A stretch of 64,000 nucleotides of DNA from Pseudomonas iridis (GTDB taxonomy: Bacteria > Pseudomonadota > Gammaproteobacteria > Pseudomonadales > Pseudomonadaceae): contig NZ_JACXXO010000001.1 in NCBI RefSeq assembly GCF_017980685.1, positions 434,001 to 498,000 on the forward strand, given 5' to 3'. The notes below the pieces were generated by a model that worked only from the letters and a program-made list of their open reading frames with translations, searched no databases and had not been told where the DNA came from. Of this stretch, positions 45,797 through 54,469 are shown piece by piece. Position 1 is the first letter of the stretch; the number at the start of each line of letters is the position of its first letter. The translations under genes and the position numbers were made by a program.

Positions 45797-45803
45797 GTCT
45801 CAT

Positions 45804-46077
45804 TGAAAATATTAAAGAGTCAAGCCCTTTGGATGGTCCGCCATGTATCGAACGCGAATCCTTGCGATTTCATCCGTCCGCTACAACATCGCAGAGTAAG
45901 CAACCTGAACCGTCAGCAACGTTTAGTTTCGTTTACTTCCAGTCTCGCAATATCGGATGACGCCCACAGACCTTGTAGGCAAACTCCGAATCGCGTGTTG
46001 CGGCGCCTTGCCGCCCTGTTGTGCTGTTTTTTGACGGGATACTCTCCAGACGTCGCTGACCCATTCAGCGATCGGGT
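45804..46077. other. Intergenic stretch between divergent operator and DUF3077 leader
   Basis: About 270 bases without a supportable gene. I saw no tRNA, integrase fragment or clear attachment repeat. It presumably carries the promoter of the DUF3077 gene. Confidence 0.4.
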
Positions 46078-46243
46078 GTGGTAACCCGGAGAAACCAGCG
46101 CAACAGCACGTCCATCACGTTATGGCAGCTGTGCGTGGGACGCCTTCGGGCGTGCCGGTTTCCTTGGTTCCCGGTTTACCACCCTGCGTACAGCTGCCTC
46201 CTTTCGCGTGGTAACGAAAGTCGCGGCACTTCGAACCAAGGAG
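46078..46243 (+). promoter_or_regulatory. Structured 5' leader with potential SD-masking pseudoknot, upstream of the DUF3077 gene
   Basis: Several perfect complementary blocks lie in 170 bases. GGCAGCTGT (46124-46132) pairs with ACAGCTGCC (46190-46198). ACGCC-TTCG-GGCGT is a hairpin at 46140-46153. CTTTCG...CGAAAG is a hairpin at 46201-46220. TCCTTGGTTC (46161-46170) is a 10-base perfect complement of GAACCAAGGA (46233-46242), which contains most of the Shine-Dalgarno AAGGAG. TTACCAC (46176-46182) can pair with either GTGGTAA at 46078-46084 or at 46208-46214, giving alternative folds. This looks like a cis-acting RNA switch; the ligand or regulator is unknown. Confidence 0.6.
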
Positions 46244-46250
46244 TAACACG

Positions 46251-46577
46251 ATGACCGAAAATGATCCGCACGGACCAGCACACCTTAAAACCATCGGCTT
46301 CACCCCCTTCCTCTACAACTCAAATGAAGCCTTTTTCAACGTTCGCTCCGGCATCCCGATCATCGATGCCTTGTCCCAATCCTCCGACCTGCTGTACCTC
46401 GCCAAATCCTTCGCAGAAGACGCTGCCTACGCCAAAGACACCGACCGTCACGCTTGGGCGGCGCACTATCTGACGGTGATGGGCAAGGCTCTGATTGACG
46501 ATGTGATACAGGCGCTGCTACCACGACCAGCGCGCACGAAGACCGAGTCTGAAGAAGAGTTACCTGTAAGCAAGTAA
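46251..46577 (+). CDS. DUF3077 (DUF6124-type) small protein
   Basis: Encodes 108 residues. The core IGFTPFLYNSNEAFFNVRSGIPIIDALSQSSDLLYLAKSFAEDAAYAKDTDRHAWAAHYLTVMGKALIDDV matches, from memory, the DUF3077 family, which is abundant and multi-copy in fluorescent pseudomonads. No signal or membrane segment. AAGGAG lies seven bases before the ATG and can be masked by the upstream leader. Function unknown. Confidence 0.78.
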   Translation: MTENDPHGPAHLKTIGFTPFLYNSNEAFFNVRSGIPIIDALSQSSDLLYLAKSFAEDAAYAKDTDRHAWAAHYLTVMGKALIDDVIQALLPRPARTKTESEEELPVSK

Positions 46578-46590
46578 CACAGCCAAACCC

Positions 46591-46682
46591 TTGTGGGAGC
46601 GAGCCTGCTCGCGAATGCAGTGGATCAGCCATCAGATTCCTCGACTGACACTACGCCTTCGCGAGCAGGCTCGCTCCCACAG
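46591..46682. repeat. REPIN, right flank of the accessory island
   Basis: TTGTGGGAGCGAGCCTGCTC.. (46591-46615) and TTCGCGAGCAGGCTCGCTCC.. (46658-46682), inverted. Spacer related to that of the REPIN at 43502, so the two flank the regulator/nucleotidyltransferase/PP2C operon and DUF3077 gene. Confidence 0.9.
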
Positions 46683-46720
46683 GGGATTGATGCAGGAATC
46701 AGGTGGGACCCGCAGGCACA

Positions 46721-46760
46721 AAAAAGCCCCCGCCAGCCACTAGGCTGACGGGGGCTTTCA
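46721..46760 (-). terminator. Terminator of kup
   Basis: AAAGCCCCCG...CGGGGGCTTT stem with ACTA-type loop and T-run on the minus strand; placed between the convergent DUF3077 and kup genes. Confidence 0.9.
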
Positions 46761-46772
46761 ATGGGGTGGGGA

Positions 46773-48674
46773 TTACATCTCGACTTGCGTCCCCAACTCA
46801 ATCACCCGGTTCAGCGGCAGATTGAAGAACCTCAGGTTGCCGTTGGCGTTCTTCAACATGAACGCGAACAACGCCTCGCGCCAACGCGCCATGCCTTCGA
46901 GTTTCGAGGCAATCACCGTTTCACGGCTGAGGAAGTACGTCGTGCGCATCGGGCTGAAATCGAGCTCATCCAGATGGCACAGCTTCAACGCCAGCGGCAC
47001 GTCCGGCTCGTCGGTGAAGCCGAAGTGCAGGATGACCCGGAAGAAGCCGTCGCCGAAGGCATCCACCTCGAAACGCCGGGATGGTGGTACGCGCGGGATG
47101 TCTTCATAAACCACCGTCAGCAGCACCACTTGCTCGTGCAATACCTGGTTATGCAACAGGTTGTGCAACAAAGCGTGTGGCACCGCGTCGGAACGCGCAG
47201 TGAGGAACACCGCGGTGCCCTGCACGCGATGCGGCGGTTGCACGCGGATGCTGCTGATGAAGATCGGCAGCGGTAGCGCACCTTCGTCCAGACGCTCGAC
47301 CAGCAATTGCTTGCCGCGCTTCCAGGTGGTCATCAGCACAAACAGCGCGATACCGGCGATCACCGGGAACGCACCGCCCTGCACGATCTTCGGCACGTTG
47401 GCGGCGAAGTACAGACCATCCACCAGCAAAAAGCCGAGCAACACCGGTACCGCAAGGATCGGGGGCCATTTCCACAGCAGCAGCATCACTGCCGACACCA
47501 GAATGGTGGTCATCAACATGGTGCCCGTCACCGCCACGCCATAGGCAGAGGCCAGCGCGCCGGACGACTCGAAGCCCAGCACCAGCAGCACCACGCCAAC
47601 CATCAACGCCCAGTTCACCGCGCCGATGTAGATCTGGCCCTGCTCGTCACTGGAGGTGTGCTGGATGTACATGCGCGGAATGTAACCGAGCTGGATCGCC
47701 TGACGGGTCAGGGAGAACGCGCCGGAAATCACCGCTTGCGAGGCAATTACCGTGGCCATCGTCGCCAGCCCGACCAGCGGAATCAACGCCCAGCTCGGCG
47801 CCAGCAGATAGAACGGGTTACGCGCCGCTTCCGGGTTTTCCAGCAGCAAGGCGCCCTGACCGAAGTAGTTGAGCATCAGCGCTGGCAGCACCAGCAGGAA
47901 CCACGCGCGGGCAATCGGCTTGCGGCCGAAGTGTCCCATGTCGGCATAAAGCGCTTCGGCACCGGTCAGCGCCAGCACCACAGCGCCGAGAATAGCCACG
48001 CCCATACCAGGATGGACGACGAAGAAATTCACCGCCCACATCGGGTTCATCGCGTGCAGTACTTCAGGCGAGTGGCTGATGCCGTAGACACCGAGGGCGC
48101 CGAGCACGAGGAACCAAGTGACCATGATCGGCCCGAAGAGAATGCCGATGCGTGCCGTACCGTGCTTCTGAATCAGAAACAACGCAACCAGCACGACCAG
48201 TGACAGCGGCACCACCCAGTGATCAATGCCATCGAACGCCAGGCCCAAACCCTCAATCGCCGACAGAACGGAAATCGCCGGGGTGATCATGCTGTCGCCG
48301 TAAAACAGCGCCGCACCGATCAGCCCGCAGACCACCAGCAACGACCGCAGCTTCTTGCGTTCCCCCGCTGCTCGCCGCGCCAGCGCGGTGAGTGCCATGA
48401 TCCCGCCCTCGCCCTGGTTATCGGCGCGCAGCACGAACATCATGTATTTGATCGACACGACCCAGATCAGCGACCAGAAGATCAACGAAAGAATGCCCAG
48501 CACGCCGTCGTGATTGACGGGCACACCGTAACCGCCGGTAAACACTTCTTTGAGGGTGTACAACGGGCTCGTGCCGATGTCGCCATAAACCACCCCGACC
48601 GCCGCGACCAGCATGCTCAGCGGTTTAGAGGCCGAACCCTCGGCGCCTGCCGCGTGACTACTTGCCTGACCCAT
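46773..48674 (-). CDS. kup: KUP-family low-affinity potassium transporter
   Basis: Encodes 633 residues. Twelve hydrophobic segments occupy residues ~20-450, with the family marks [36 protein letters not shown] and [17 protein letters not shown] cytoplasmic C-terminal domain follows ([39 protein letters not shown]). It takes up K+ by proton symport. Monocistronic. Confidence 0.95.
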   Translation of the reverse strand: MGQASSHAAGAEGSASKPLSMLVAAVGVVYGDIGTSPLYTLKEVFTGGYGVPVNHDGVLGILSLIFWSLIWVVSIKYMMFVLRADNQGEGGIMALTALARRAAGERKKLRSLLVVCGLIGAALFYGDSMITPAISVLSAIEGLGLAFDGIDHWVVPLSLVVLVALFLIQKHGTARIGILFGPIMVTWFLVLGALGVYGISHSPEVLHAMNPMWAVNFFVVHPGMGVAILGAVVLALTGAEALYADMGHFGRKPIARAWFLLVLPALMLNYFGQGALLLENPEAARNPFYLLAPSWALIPLVGLATMATVIASQAVISGAFSLTRQAIQLGYIPRMYIQHTSSDEQGQIYIGAVNWALMVGVVLLVLGFESSGALASAYGVAVTGTMLMTTILVSAVMLLLWKWPPILAVPVLLGFLLVDGLYFAANVPKIVQGGAFPVIAGIALFVLMTTWKRGKQLLVERLDEGALPLPIFISSIRVQPPHRVQGTAVFLTARSDAVPHALLHNLLHNQVLHEQVVLLTVVYEDIPRVPPSRRFEVDAFGDGFFRVILHFGFTDEPDVPLALKLCHLDELDFSPMRTTYFLSRETVIASKLEGMARWREALFAFMLKNANGNLRFFNLPLNRVIELGTQVEM

Positions 48675-48963
48675 CCAACAACTCCTGATTCCAGACCGGC
48701 TTCTTCGAATGAAGCACTATGCTTTGTGGTGTAGCATGCGCGTTTTTACGCCTTGTAACAGACGTTTTCTTGACTGTAAAAATTCAGTAAAGCGCAACGG
48801 CGCGAAGCATAGCGCAGCACTCGTCGTATTTCCCTGCATAAAGCTGGTCAAGAGAGCTGCTCGTCGATAGAATTGCGCACTTTTTGATCAGAGGCGCGCC
48901 CTAAGCGCCCATCCGTCGATTCCCGCGCCAGGCAATCGATGTCACAAAATACCGAGGTTAGAC
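48675..48963. other. Divergent intergenic region between kup and rimO
   Basis: This 289-base gap must hold the promoters for kup (minus) and rimO (plus). It contains T-rich stretches near 48770 (TTTTCTTGACTGTAAAAATT), but I could not assign -35/-10 pairs with confidence and see no ORF or RNA gene. Confidence 0.4.
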
Positions 48964-50301
48964 ATGTCCACCACTCCTGCGCCAGCCAATCCAAAGGTTG
49001 GCTTCGTATCCCTGGGTTGCCCGAAAGCTCTGGTCGACTCCGAACGGATCCTGACCCAGCTGCGCATGGAAGGCTATGACGTGGTGTCCACTTATCAGGA
49101 CGCCGATGTCGTGGTGGTCAACACCTGTGGCTTTATCGACTCGGCCAAGGCTGAATCTCTGGAAGTGATCGGCGAAGCGATCAAGGAAAACGGCAAGGTC
49201 ATCGTCACCGGCTGCATGGGCGTGGAAGAAGGCAACATCCGCAACGTGCACCCGAGCGTGCTGGCCGTGACCGGTCCGCAGCAGTACGAGCAAGTGGTCA
49301 ACGCTGTGCACGACGTCGTGCCACCGCGCAAAGACCACAACCCGCTGATCGATCTGGTGCCGCCGCAAGGCATCAAGCTGACCCCGCGCCACTACGCCTA
49401 CCTGAAGATTTCCGAAGGCTGCAACCACAGCTGCAGCTTCTGCATCATTCCGTCGATGCGCGGCAAACTGGTCAGCCGTCCGGTCGGTGATGTGCTCGAC
49501 GAGGCCCAGCGACTGGTCAAATCCGGCGTCAAAGAGCTGCTGGTGATCTCGCAAGACACGAGCGCCTACGGCGTTGATGTGAAATACCGCACCGGTTTCT
49601 GGAACGGTGCGCCGGTGAAAACCCGCATGACCGAACTCTGCGAAGCGCTGAGCACGCTGGGCGTCTGGGTGCGTCTGCACTACGTTTACCCGTACCCGCA
49701 CGTCGACGAGCTGATCCCGCTGATGGCCGCCGGCAAGATCCTGCCGTACCTGGACATCCCGTTCCAGCACGCCAGCCCGAAAGTGTTGAAGTCGATGAAA
49801 CGCCCGGCGTTTGAAGACAAGACCCTGGCGCGGATCAAGAACTGGCGTGAAATCTGCCCGGACCTGATCATCCGTTCGACCTTCATCGTCGGCTTCCCGG
49901 GCGAAACCGAAGAAGATTTCCAGTACCTGCTGAACTGGCTGACCGAAGCCCAGCTCGACCGCGTCGGCTGCTTCCAGTACTCGCCGGTTGAAGGCGCACC
50001 GGCCAATGACCTCGACCTGGACATCGTGCCGGACGACGTCAAGCAGGATCGCTGGGACCGCTTCATGGCGCACCAGCAAGCCATCAGCTCGGCGCGCCTG
50101 CAACTGCGCATCGGCCGCGAAATCGAAGTGCTGGTGGACGAAGTCGACGAGCAAGGCGCGGTCGGCCGCTGCTTCTTCGACGCCCCGGAGATCGACGGCA
50201 ACGTGTTCATCGATAACGGCAGCAACCTCAAGCCGGGCGACAAGGTCTGGTGCAAAGTGACGGATGCTGACGAATACGACTTGTGGGCCGAGCAGATCTG
50301 A
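48964..50301 (+). CDS. rimO: Ribosomal protein S12 methylthiotransferase RimO
   Basis: Encodes 445 residues of the radical-SAM methylthiotransferase family that modifies Asp88 of ribosomal protein S12. N-terminal UPF0004 domain ([38 protein letters not shown]), radical-SAM cysteines in [18 protein letters not shown], and a C-terminal TRAM domain ([34 protein letters not shown]). Two 4Fe-4S clusters are expected. Confidence 0.96.
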   Translation: MSTTPAPANPKVGFVSLGCPKALVDSERILTQLRMEGYDVVSTYQDADVVVVNTCGFIDSAKAESLEVIGEAIKENGKVIVTGCMGVEEGNIRNVHPSVLAVTGPQQYEQVVNAVHDVVPPRKDHNPLIDLVPPQGIKLTPRHYAYLKISEGCNHSCSFCIIPSMRGKLVSRPVGDVLDEAQRLVKSGVKELLVISQDTSAYGVDVKYRTGFWNGAPVKTRMTELCEALSTLGVWVRLHYVYPYPHVDELIPLMAAGKILPYLDIPFQHASPKVLKSMKRPAFEDKTLARIKNWREICPDLIIRSTFIVGFPGETEEDFQYLLNWLTEAQLDRVGCFQYSPVEGAPANDLDLDIVPDDVKQDRWDRFMAHQQAISSARLQLRIGREIEVLVDEVDEQGAVGRCFFDAPEIDGNVFIDNGSNLKPGDKVWCKVTDADEYDLWAEQI

Positions 50302-50316
50302 TCTGAACGTCAAAAG

Positions 50317-50477
50317 CCCCTCACCCTAACCCTCTCCCAGAGGGAGAGGGGACTGATCGCGTTGTTCTTCCGAGCCGCGTCGACTTGGAGTTTCGAGTCG
50401 AACCCAAGCTCTGAAAACCATGAAGATCGGCTCCCTTCCCCCCTCGCCCCCTTGGGGGAGAGGGCTGGGGTGAGGGG
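50317..50477. repeat. Paired-palindrome repeat element, copy 3
   Basis: Ends CCCCTCACCCTAACCCTCTC and its inverse (GAGAGGGCTGGGGTGAGGGG) match copies 1 and 2; the spacer differs, so the termini are the conserved part. Placed immediately downstream of rimO. Confidence 0.8.
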
Positions 50478-50531
50478 GTAGATTTAGCCAGCGACGAATC
50501 CACCAAGCCGTACACCGCGACAAAAAGACCC

Positions 50532-50569
50532 AAAGCCCCGCTCTTTTTTGGAAGATGCGGGGCTTTTTT
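50532..50569. terminator. Intrinsic terminator downstream of rimO element
   Basis: AAAGCCCCGC (50532-50541) and GCGGGGCTTT (50557-50566) with a run of seven T. It may end the rimO transcript past the repeat element, before the yjaB-like gene. Confidence 0.8.
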
Positions 50570-50626
50570 ACGGCTATCGTTTATCTGGGGACGGACTCCC
50601 TTGAAATGGACAAGAGGCAAACGCGC

Positions 50627-51100
50627 ATGCGCCACCATTCGGTCATCCACACGCCGAAACTCAGCGATTATCAGGAACTGACCCAGGTCTGGGAGGCCTC
50701 GGTCCGCGCGACCCACGATTTTCTGCCCGACAGCTATATCGAGTTGCTGCGCAAACTGGTGCTGACCCGCTACCTCGACGCGGTAATGCTGATCTGCACC
50801 AAGGACAGCCACCAGCGCATCACCGGGTTTGCCGGTGTTGCGGCAGGCAAGATCGAGATGCTGTTTATTGACCCCGCGCATCGCGGCCAAGGCCTGGGCA
50901 AGCAATTATTGCGTTACGCCATGGAGCACCTGAACGCCGATGAACTGGACGTCAACGAACAGAACCCGCAAGCGCTGGGGTTTTACTTCAAGCAGGGTTT
51001 CGAAGTGATCGGACGCTCGGAGGTCGATGGCATGGGCCAGCCGTATCCGCTGCTGCATATGCGGTTGCGCCAAACCGAGCAACGCTCGGGTAACGGCTGA
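50627..51100 (+). CDS. GNAT-family N-acetyltransferase, YjaB-like
   Basis: Encodes 157 residues of the Gcn5-related acetyltransferase fold. The acetyl-CoA loop is HRGQGLGKQLL, and VNEQNPQALGFYFKQGFEVIGRSEVDGMGQPYPLLHM is close to E. coli YjaB, a proposed protein lysine acetyltransferase. The ATG at 50627 has GAGG upstream; the ATG at 50606 is possible, and the longest frame overlaps the terminator and is rejected. A perfect palindrome at 51115 follows. Confidence 0.85.
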   Translation: MRHHSVIHTPKLSDYQELTQVWEASVRATHDFLPDSYIELLRKLVLTRYLDAVMLICTKDSHQRITGFAGVAAGKIEMLFIDPAHRGQGLGKQLLRYAMEHLNADELDVNEQNPQALGFYFKQGFEVIGRSEVDGMGQPYPLLHMRLRQTEQRSGNG

Positions 51101-51114
51101 CACAACATGGATCC

Positions 51115-51144
51115 TTGTGGGAGCTGGCAAGCCAGCTTCCACAA
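51115..51144. repeat. Compact REP palindrome
   Basis: TTGTGGGAGCTGGC/GCCAGCTTCCACAA with a two-base loop: both halves of the GAGCTGGC-type REP are joined without a spacer. It may act as a transcript-end hairpin for the yjaB-like gene. Confidence 0.8.
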
Positions 51145-51229
51145 CTAATGCGAACGCACCGAAATGGAACCGGGCTTAACCGGCGCCACACAGGTACAAT
51201 GCACACCCCTTTTTTGTTACGGCCCTGTC

Positions 51230-51940
51230 ATGACTGACCCGATTCGCCTCTCCAAACGCCTCATCGAACTGGTCGGTTGCTCCCGCCGGGAGGCCGAGCT
51301 GTTCATTGAGGGCGGCTGGGTCACCGTGGACGGCGAAGTCATCGACGAGCCGCAATTCAAGGTCGAAGGCCAAAAGGTCGAGCTCGACAAAGACGCCAAG
51401 GCCACCGCGCCTGAGCCCGTCACTATTTTGCTCAACGTGCCGGCCGGCATCGATACCGACAGCGCAATGCAGCTGATCAGCGCCGAAACCCTGAGCGAAG
51501 AGCACCGCTACGGCAAACGCCCGTTGCGCGGGCACTTCCTGCGCCTGAGCACCAGCGCCGACTTGCAGGCCAATGCCAGCGGTCTGCTGGTATTCACCCA
51601 AGACTGGAAAATCCTGCGCAAGCTCACCGCCGACTCCGCCAAGATCGAGCAGGAATACGTGGTTGAAGTAGAGGGCGATATGGTCGCTCACGGCCTCAAC
51701 CGCTTGACCCACGGCCTCACCCACAAGGGCAAGGAGTTGCCGGCAGTCAAAGCCAGCTGGCAGAACGAAAACCGCCTGCGCTTTGCCATGAAAAACCCGC
51801 AGCCGGGGATCATTGCCCAGCTCTGCCAGGCCGTTGGCTTGAAGGTTATCAGCGTGCGCCGCATCCGCATTGGCGGTGTGTCCATCGGCAAGGTGCCAGT
51901 TGGCCAATGGCGCTACATGTCCGGCAAAGAGAAGTTCTGA
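51230..51940 (+). CDS. RsuA/RluF-family pseudouridine synthase homologue lacking the catalytic Asp
   Basis: Encodes 236 residues: an S4 domain (IRLSKRLIELVGCSRREAELFIEGGWVTVDGEVI), then a pseudouridine synthase-like domain. In active enzymes the motif is RLDxxTSGLL; here it reads DLQANASGLL, with Gln113 in the place of the catalytic Asp. The usual RQIRRM helix is also changed (GIIAQLCQAVGLKV). The end VSIGKVPVGQWRYM is RluF-like. It may bind rRNA without modifying it or use a different residue. ATG at 51230 matches the family start. Confidence 0.8.
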   Translation: MTDPIRLSKRLIELVGCSRREAELFIEGGWVTVDGEVIDEPQFKVEGQKVELDKDAKATAPEPVTILLNVPAGIDTDSAMQLISAETLSEEHRYGKRPLRGHFLRLSTSADLQANASGLLVFTQDWKILRKLTADSAKIEQEYVVEVEGDMVAHGLNRLTHGLTHKGKELPAVKASWQNENRLRFAMKNPQPGIIAQLCQAVGLKVISVRRIRIGGVSIGKVPVGQWRYMSGKEKF

Positions 51941-52015
51941 CGACTCTGTTTTGCCGCCTCACATTTTCGGCAGCGCCCCGCGCGATGCCCACAGCGAAAG
52001 ATCAGGATTGCTCAC

Positions 52016-52483
52016 ATGATTCATAACGACGTATTGCGCAGCGTGCGCTACATGCTCGACATCAGCGACAAGAAAGTCATTGAAATCACCAAGACCGGCG
52101 GCATGGAAATCGCCCTCGAAGACCTGGTGAAATACCTCGACAAGAAAGAAGAAGACGAAGAAGGCTTCGTGCGCTGCCCGGACGAAGTGATCGCGCACTT
52201 CCTCGACGGTCTGGTGATCTTCAAACGTGGCAAGGACGAAAGCCGTCCGCCGCAGCCGATTGAAGTGCCGGTGACCAACAACATCATCCTGAAAAAGCTG
52301 CGCGTAGCCTTCGAACTGAAAGAAGACGACATGCACGCAATCCTCAAGGCTGCAGAGTTCCCGGTGTCCAAGCCTGAGCTGAGCGCGCTGTTCCGCAAGG
52401 TTGGCCACACCAACTACCGTCCGTGCGGTGATCAACTGCTGCGCAACTTCCTCAAGGGCCTCACGCTGCGCGTGAGAGCGTAA
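52016..52483 (+). CDS. DUF1456 (YehS-like) protein
   Basis: Encodes 155 residues with two copies of a ~65-residue helical repeat. The first is MIHNDVLRSVRYMLDISDKKVIEITKTGG..; the second is VTNNIILKKLRVAFELKEDDMHAILKAAEF... Each ends in a basic stretch (LDGLVIFKRGKDESRPP and LLRNFLKGLTLRVRA). This is the DUF1456/YehS family, cytoplasmic, without an assigned function. Confidence 0.87.
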   Translation: MIHNDVLRSVRYMLDISDKKVIEITKTGGMEIALEDLVKYLDKKEEDEEGFVRCPDEVIAHFLDGLVIFKRGKDESRPPQPIEVPVTNNIILKKLRVAFELKEDDMHAILKAAEFPVSKPELSALFRKVGHTNYRPCGDQLLRNFLKGLTLRVRA

Positions 52484-52500
52484 AACCAGCTACGAGCCGC

Positions 52501-52532
52501 AAGCTGCAAGCTCTTACTTGTAGCTTGCAGCA
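52501..52532. repeat. GCTGCAAGCT inverted repeat downstream of the DUF1456 gene
   Basis: GCTGCAAGCT and AGCTTGCAGC pair around a ~10-base loop with further AAGCTGC repeats on either side. A dispersed palindrome type seen in pseudomonads; may act as a 3'-end hairpin. Confidence 0.6.
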
Positions 52533-52640
52533 TGCAACTCGAAGCTGGCCGCATGGCCCCCCATTCCTCGCAAAAATAGTGGCTACGCTTTTCGCGTCTG
52601 ACGACTAGGGTGTATTGATCCCTAACACTCAGGACTCGCC

Positions 52641-53411
52641 ATGCACCCGTACTTTTCCCTGCAAGGCCGCACCGCTCTGGTGACCGGCGGCACTCGTGGT
52701 ATCGGCAAAATGATCGCCAAGGCCTTCGTCGAGGCCGGCGCCCGCGTTTTCGTCTGCGCCCGGGATGCCGAAGCCTGTCATCAAACGGCCGAAGAACTCG
52801 GCGCGCTTGGCATCTGTCATGGCATCGCTGCGAATCTGGCGACTGAAGAAGGCGTTCAGGAACTGGCCGCACGATTGGCCGAGCAGATCACTCATCTGGA
52901 CATTCTGGTGAACAACGCCGGCACCACCTGGGGCGCGCCGCTGGAGAGCTACCCGGTCAAGGGCTGGGAGAAAGTCATGCAGCTCAACGTGACGTCGGTG
53001 TTCAGTTGCATCCAGCAGTTTCTGCCGCTGTTGCGCAAGGCCGGCTCAGCGGCAAATCCGGCGCGGATCATCAATATCGGATCGGTGGCGGGGATTTCCT
53101 CCTTCGGCGAGCAGGCCTATGCCTATGGGCCGAGCAAGGCTGCCTTGCATCAGTTGTCACGCATTCTGGCACGCGAACTGGTGAGCCAGCACATCAACGT
53201 CAACGTGATCGCACCGGGCCGATTCCCGAGCAAGATGACCCAGCATATTGGCAACGATGAGCAGGCATTGGCCGAGGACACGGCGCTGATTCCGATGAAG
53301 CGCTGGGGGCGAGAGGAAGAAATGGCGGCGCTGGCGATCAGTCTGGCGAGTACGGCAGGGGCGTACATGACCGGGAATATCATTCCTTTGGATGGTGGGT
53401 TCAGCCTCTGA
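52641..53411 (+). CDS. rhlG: SDR-family 3-oxoacyl reductase, RhlG-like
   Basis: Encodes 256 residues, the same length as P. aeruginosa RhlG and very like it over the whole chain (MHPYFSLQGRTALVTGGTRGIGKMIAKAF..). NADP(H) motif TGGTRGIG, NNAG, catalytic Ser in IGSVAGIS, and Tyr-x-x-x-Lys in YAYGPSKAAL. RhlG is an NADPH-dependent beta-ketoacyl reductase once linked to rhamnolipid and polyhydroxyalkanoate precursors; its role in species without rhlAB is unsettled. Confidence 0.88.
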   Translation: MHPYFSLQGRTALVTGGTRGIGKMIAKAFVEAGARVFVCARDAEACHQTAEELGALGICHGIAANLATEEGVQELAARLAEQITHLDILVNNAGTTWGAPLESYPVKGWEKVMQLNVTSVFSCIQQFLPLLRKAGSAANPARIINIGSVAGISSFGEQAYAYGPSKAALHQLSRILARELVSQHINVNVIAPGRFPSKMTQHIGNDEQALAEDTALIPMKRWGREEEMAALAISLASTAGAYMTGNIIPLDGGFSL

Positions 53412-53426
53412 AATCGGCGGTGAAGC

Positions 53427-53518
53427 TATCGCTGGCAAGCCAGCTCCCACAGGGTTCTTGAGTGTTCGCATCATCTGTGTACACCACAAAATCTGTGGGA
53501 GCTGGCTTGCCAGCGATG
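53427..53518. repeat. REPIN (GAGCTGGCTTGCCAGC type)
   Basis: TATCGCTGGCAAGCCAGCTC.. (53427-53452) and CTGTGGGAGCTGGCTTGCCA.. (53493-53518), inverted, between rhlG and trmO. Confidence 0.9.
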
Positions 53519-53596
53519 GCGTCAGCCCTGCCACCACCAGACTTGAGGTTGGAAGGGTTATCATGCCCGCCCTGATCCCGCTTCTGACCTCAAACC

Positions 53597-54295
53597 ATGA
53601 CTTACAGCGTCTCCCCCATCGGCTTCGTCCGCTCCTGCTTCAAGGAGAAGTTCGCCATCCCGCGCCAACCGCAATTGGCGCCCGCCGCCCGTGGCGTGCT
53701 GGAACTGGTGCCGCCGTTCGATCAGGGTGACGCCGTGCAGGGTCTGGAACAGGTCAGTCACGTCTGGCTGCTGTTCCTGTTCCACCAGGCTCTGGAAGAA
53801 AAACCGCGTCTGAAAGTGCGCCCTCCCCGGCTCGGCGGCAACAAGTCCATGGGCGTGTTCGCCACTCGCGCCACCCACCGCCCGAATGGCATTGGCCAAT
53901 CCGTGGTCAAACTGGACAAGGTCGAAGCCAATCGCCTGTTCATCTCTGGTATCGATCTGCTCGACGGCACGCCGATTCTCGACATCAAACCTTACGTGCC
54001 TTACGCCGACATCATCCCCGACGCCTCCAACAGCATCGCCAGCGCTGCGCCGCAACTGATTGACGTGCAGTGGACGGACACAGCGCTGCAACAAGCGCAC
54101 ACACACGCACAGCGCCTGGCCGAGCCATTGGTCGAGTTGATCGAGCAGTGTTTGGCGCAGGATCCGCGCCCGGCGTATCAGACGCCAGCGCCGGAGCGTG
54201 AATACGGCGCACAGTTCTGGGATCTGGATGTGCGCTGGCATTACCCTGTGCCTGAGCAGATTCGCGTCCTCGAAGTCATCCCCGCCGACGCGTAA
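53597..54295 (+). CDS. trmO: tRNA (N6-threonylcarbamoyladenosine37-N6)-methyltransferase TrmO
   Basis: Encodes 232 residues of the TsaA/TrmO beta-barrel SAM methyltransferase family that methylates t6A37 in tRNA-Thr. Marks are PIGFVRSCFKEKFAIPRQPQLAP, FDQGDAVQGLEQVSHVWLLFLFHQ, GVFATRATHRPNGIGQSVVKL and VLDIKPYVPYADIIPDA-type segments, plus the C-terminal extension (IEQCLAQDPRPAYQ). A strong terminator follows. Confidence 0.93.
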   Translation: MTYSVSPIGFVRSCFKEKFAIPRQPQLAPAARGVLELVPPFDQGDAVQGLEQVSHVWLLFLFHQALEEKPRLKVRPPRLGGNKSMGVFATRATHRPNGIGQSVVKLDKVEANRLFISGIDLLDGTPILDIKPYVPYADIIPDASNSIASAAPQLIDVQWTDTALQQAHTHAQRLAEPLVELIEQCLAQDPRPAYQTPAPEREYGAQFWDLDVRWHYPVPEQIRVLEVIPADA

Positions 54296-54308
54296 GCCCC
54301 GAAAACCA

Positions 54309-54347
54309 AAAAGCCCGCGCTGCCTTTTCGGGCAACGCGGGCTTTTT
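54309..54347. terminator. Terminator after trmO
   Basis: AAAAGCCCGCG/CGCGGGCTTTTT stem with an internal GCCTTTTCGGGC hairpin, A and T runs on both sides; works for trmO and perhaps for fpr. Confidence 0.9.
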
Positions 54348-54368
54348 GCTGTAACACCACAACACCTA

Positions 54369-54460
54369 TTGTGGGAGCGAGCCTGCTCGCGAAGACGTTG
54401 TGTCAGCCAACATAAATGTTAATGACAGATCGCATTCGCGAGCAGGCTCGCTCCCACAGG
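54369..54460. repeat. REPIN (GAGCGAGCCTGCTCGC type)
   Basis: TTGTGGGAGCGAGCCTGCTC.. (54369-54393) and TTCGCGAGCAGGCTCGCTCC.. (54435-54460), inverted, just downstream of the trmO terminator and abutting the end of fpr. Confidence 0.9.
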
Positions 54461-54469
54461 GAATGTGTC

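Noticed and set aside
45750..45803. N-terminal extension of the winged-helix regulator
   Set aside because: It would run through the operator palindrome, and the internal ATG begins the conserved-looking MKSQDILLLF helix.
43614..46577. Integrative element with integrase or tRNA attachment site
   Set aside because: No integrase, transposase or direct repeat was found at the borders; only REPINs flank the region.
48958..50313. 451-codon open frame on the - strand
   Set aside because: Antisense to rimO; no recognisable motif.
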